Assembly: GCA_003519485.1 (NCBI GenBank)
Contig: DOWQ01000681.1
Coordinates: 1-6,182 of the forward strand
DNA from: Streptomyces sp.
GTDB lineage: Bacteria > Actinomycetota > Actinomycetes > Streptomycetales > Streptomycetaceae
Length of the DNA: 6,182 nucleotides
Reading direction: 5' to 3'
Part shown: one piece after another, positions 5,213 to 6,182 of the stretch
Layout of the letters: each line of letters begins with the position of its first letter
How positions within the stretch are numbered: the stretch's first letter is position 1
Position numbers and translations under genes: made by a program
The notes under the pieces: model-generated
The model's input: only the letters and a program-made list of their open reading frames with translations
Databases searched by the model: none
What the model was told of the DNA's origin: nothing

Positions 5213-5219
5213 CAGTTCC

Positions 5220-6182
5220 GTGTTCGCTGCAGAACGTCGTCAATTGATCCTTGAAATGGTGCGCGCCAACGGAGCGGTGTCGCTCCGTGAGCTCGCCCGA
5301 GTCGTCCAGACCTCCGAAGTGACCGTACGGCGCGACGTCCGGGCACTGGAGGCAGAGGGGCTTCTCGACCGCCGGCACGGCGGTGCGGTGCTGCCCGGTG
5401 GCTTCACCAGAGAGTCCAGTTTTCCGCAGAAATCCCACTTGGCGACCGCCGAGAAGACGGCCATCGCCGATCTCGCGGCCGGTCTCGTCGAGGAGGGCGA
5501 GGCGATCGTCGTCGGCGCGGGCACGACCACCCAGGAGCTGGCCCGCCGGCTCGCCCGCATCCCCGGCCTCACCGTCGTCACCAACTCCCTGCTGGTCGCC
5601 CAGGCCCTCGCGCACGCCAACCGGGTCGAGGTCGTGATGACCGGCGGCACCCTGCGCGGTTCCAACTACGCCCTGGTCGGCAGCGGAGCCGAGCAGTCGC
5701 TCCAGGGACTGCGGGTCTCCCGTGCCTTCCTGTCGGGCAGCGGGTTGACCGCGGAGCGCGGGCTCTCGACGTCCAACATGCTCTCGGCGAGCGTCGACCG
5801 GGCGCTCGTCCAGGCGGCGGGCGAGGTCGTCGTTCTGGCCGACCACACCAAGCTCGGCACCGACACGATGTTCCAGACGGTGCCGACCGACGTCATCACG
5901 CGGCTGGTCACGGACGAGCCCCCCGCGCACGACGACCGCGCCGGCACCGAACTCCAGGCGCTGGCCGACCAGGGCGTGCAGATCGCGGTGGCCGGTCAGA
6001 AGGCGGGTACGGCCGGGGGCGACGGCAGCGGTCCGGTGGGGCGCAGGCCGCCGCGCCGGATGGGCCCGCACACTCCCGCCGGGGGCGAGGAGCGGCCGCT
6101 GCCGGGACAGCGCCGCGGCCACCCGACGAGTGCCCCCGGCCCTCAACTGCGCAGCGCAGCCCCCTTGGCGGAACAGCCCACC
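5220..6182 (+). CDS. DeoR-family sugar-phosphate-responsive transcriptional regulator (3' end outside window)
   Basis: The frame is open from GTG 5220 to the window edge: 321 codons, no stop. The N-terminus (about 1-57) is a DeoR helix-turn-helix: AERRQLI is followed by SLRELARVVQTSEVTVRRDVRALE, with the signature TVRRDV at 35-40, and then RRHGGAV. The DeoRC effector domain follows with GAGTTTQELA (99-108), TNSLLVAQAL (121-130), TGGTLRGSNYALVG (141-154), SGLTAERGLS (174-183) and VVLADHTKLG (204-213). Such proteins bind operator DNA and usually let go on binding a phosphorylated sugar. The usual family length is about 250 residues. Here residues from about 256 onward are Gly/Pro/Arg-rich and probably disordered, a tail of at least 65 residues. 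Targets are unknown; self-regulation through 5179-5193 and control of the nearby nucleoside genes are both possible. Start GTG 5220 gives the family-typical opening (M)FAAERRQLIL. Confidence 0.93.
   Translation, partial: MFAAERRQLILEMVRANGAVSLRELARVVQTSEVTVRRDVRALEAEGLLDRRHGGAVLPGGFTRESSFPQKSHLATAEKTAIADLAAGLVEEGEAIVVGAGTTTQELARRLARIPGLTVVTNSLLVAQALAHANRVEVVMTGGTLRGSNYALVGSGAEQSLQGLRVSRAFLSGSGLTAERGLSTSNMLSASVDRALVQAAGEVVVLADHTKLGTDTMFQTVPTDVITRLVTDEPPAHDDRAGTELQALADQGVQIAVAGQKAGTAGGDGSGPVGRRPPRRMGPHTPAGGEERPLPGQRRGHPTSAPGPQLRSAAPLAEQPT

Noticed and set aside
5102..5219. Small gene, riboswitch or small RNA between lpdA and the regulator
   Set aside because: No open frame with a ribosome-binding site and no recognisable riboswitch core; inverted repeats plus a promoter explain the segment better.
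5166..6146. A 326-codon minus-strand frame opposite the DeoR-family gene
   Set aside because: The plus strand encodes an unmistakable DeoR protein through the same region; the antisense translation shows no domain.

Overview
The window looks like ordinary chromosomal core DNA from a Streptomyces or a close relative. Base composition is very GC-rich, third codon positions are nearly all G or C, GTG starts are common, and several genes seem to lack a leader. From memory, and not from a search, the order matches the S. coelicolor SCO4914-SCO4920 neighbourhood. It also resembles the M. tuberculosis lpdA-Rv3304-...-deoD-pmmB stretch. I see no mobile element, CRISPR array, phage gene, rRNA or tRNA.

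The left half runs leftwards on the minus strand. In transcription order it holds a gamma-glutamylcyclotransferase-like protein (3560 to 3123), a trimeric-type purine nucleoside phosphorylase (3031 to 2216), a PGM2-type phospho-sugar mutase that is probably a phosphopentomutase (1897 to 203), and the first codons of another gene that leaves the window (71 to 1). The last may be deoxyribose-phosphate aldolase, but only position suggests this. Read together, the phosphorylase releases (deoxy)ribose-1-phosphate from purine nucleosides and the mutase turns it into the 5-phosphate for central metabolism. The 318-bp gap between these two genes holds a strong hairpin just after the phosphorylase and a tandem array of 14-bp units.

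The right half runs rightwards. An LpdA-type flavoprotein NAD(P)H-quinone reductase (3653-5101) lies divergent to the cyclotransferase-like gene. It is followed by a DeoR-family regulator (5220 to beyond the window edge) whose C-terminal tail is long and low in complexity. The regulator has no stop inside the window.

The most interesting signals are regulatory. Three genes (phosphorylase, cyclotransferase-like, DeoR regulator) have a TAnnnT -10-like box 6-7 nt before the start codon and no usable Shine-Dalgarno site, as in leaderless mRNAs. Each also has a short perfect inverted repeat at about the -20 to -41 position. The mutase and the left-edge gene instead have clear AGGAG sites. The LpdA protein lacks one of the two redox cysteines and the C-terminal His of true lipoamide dehydrogenases. 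I see no clear sign of a wholly new system.
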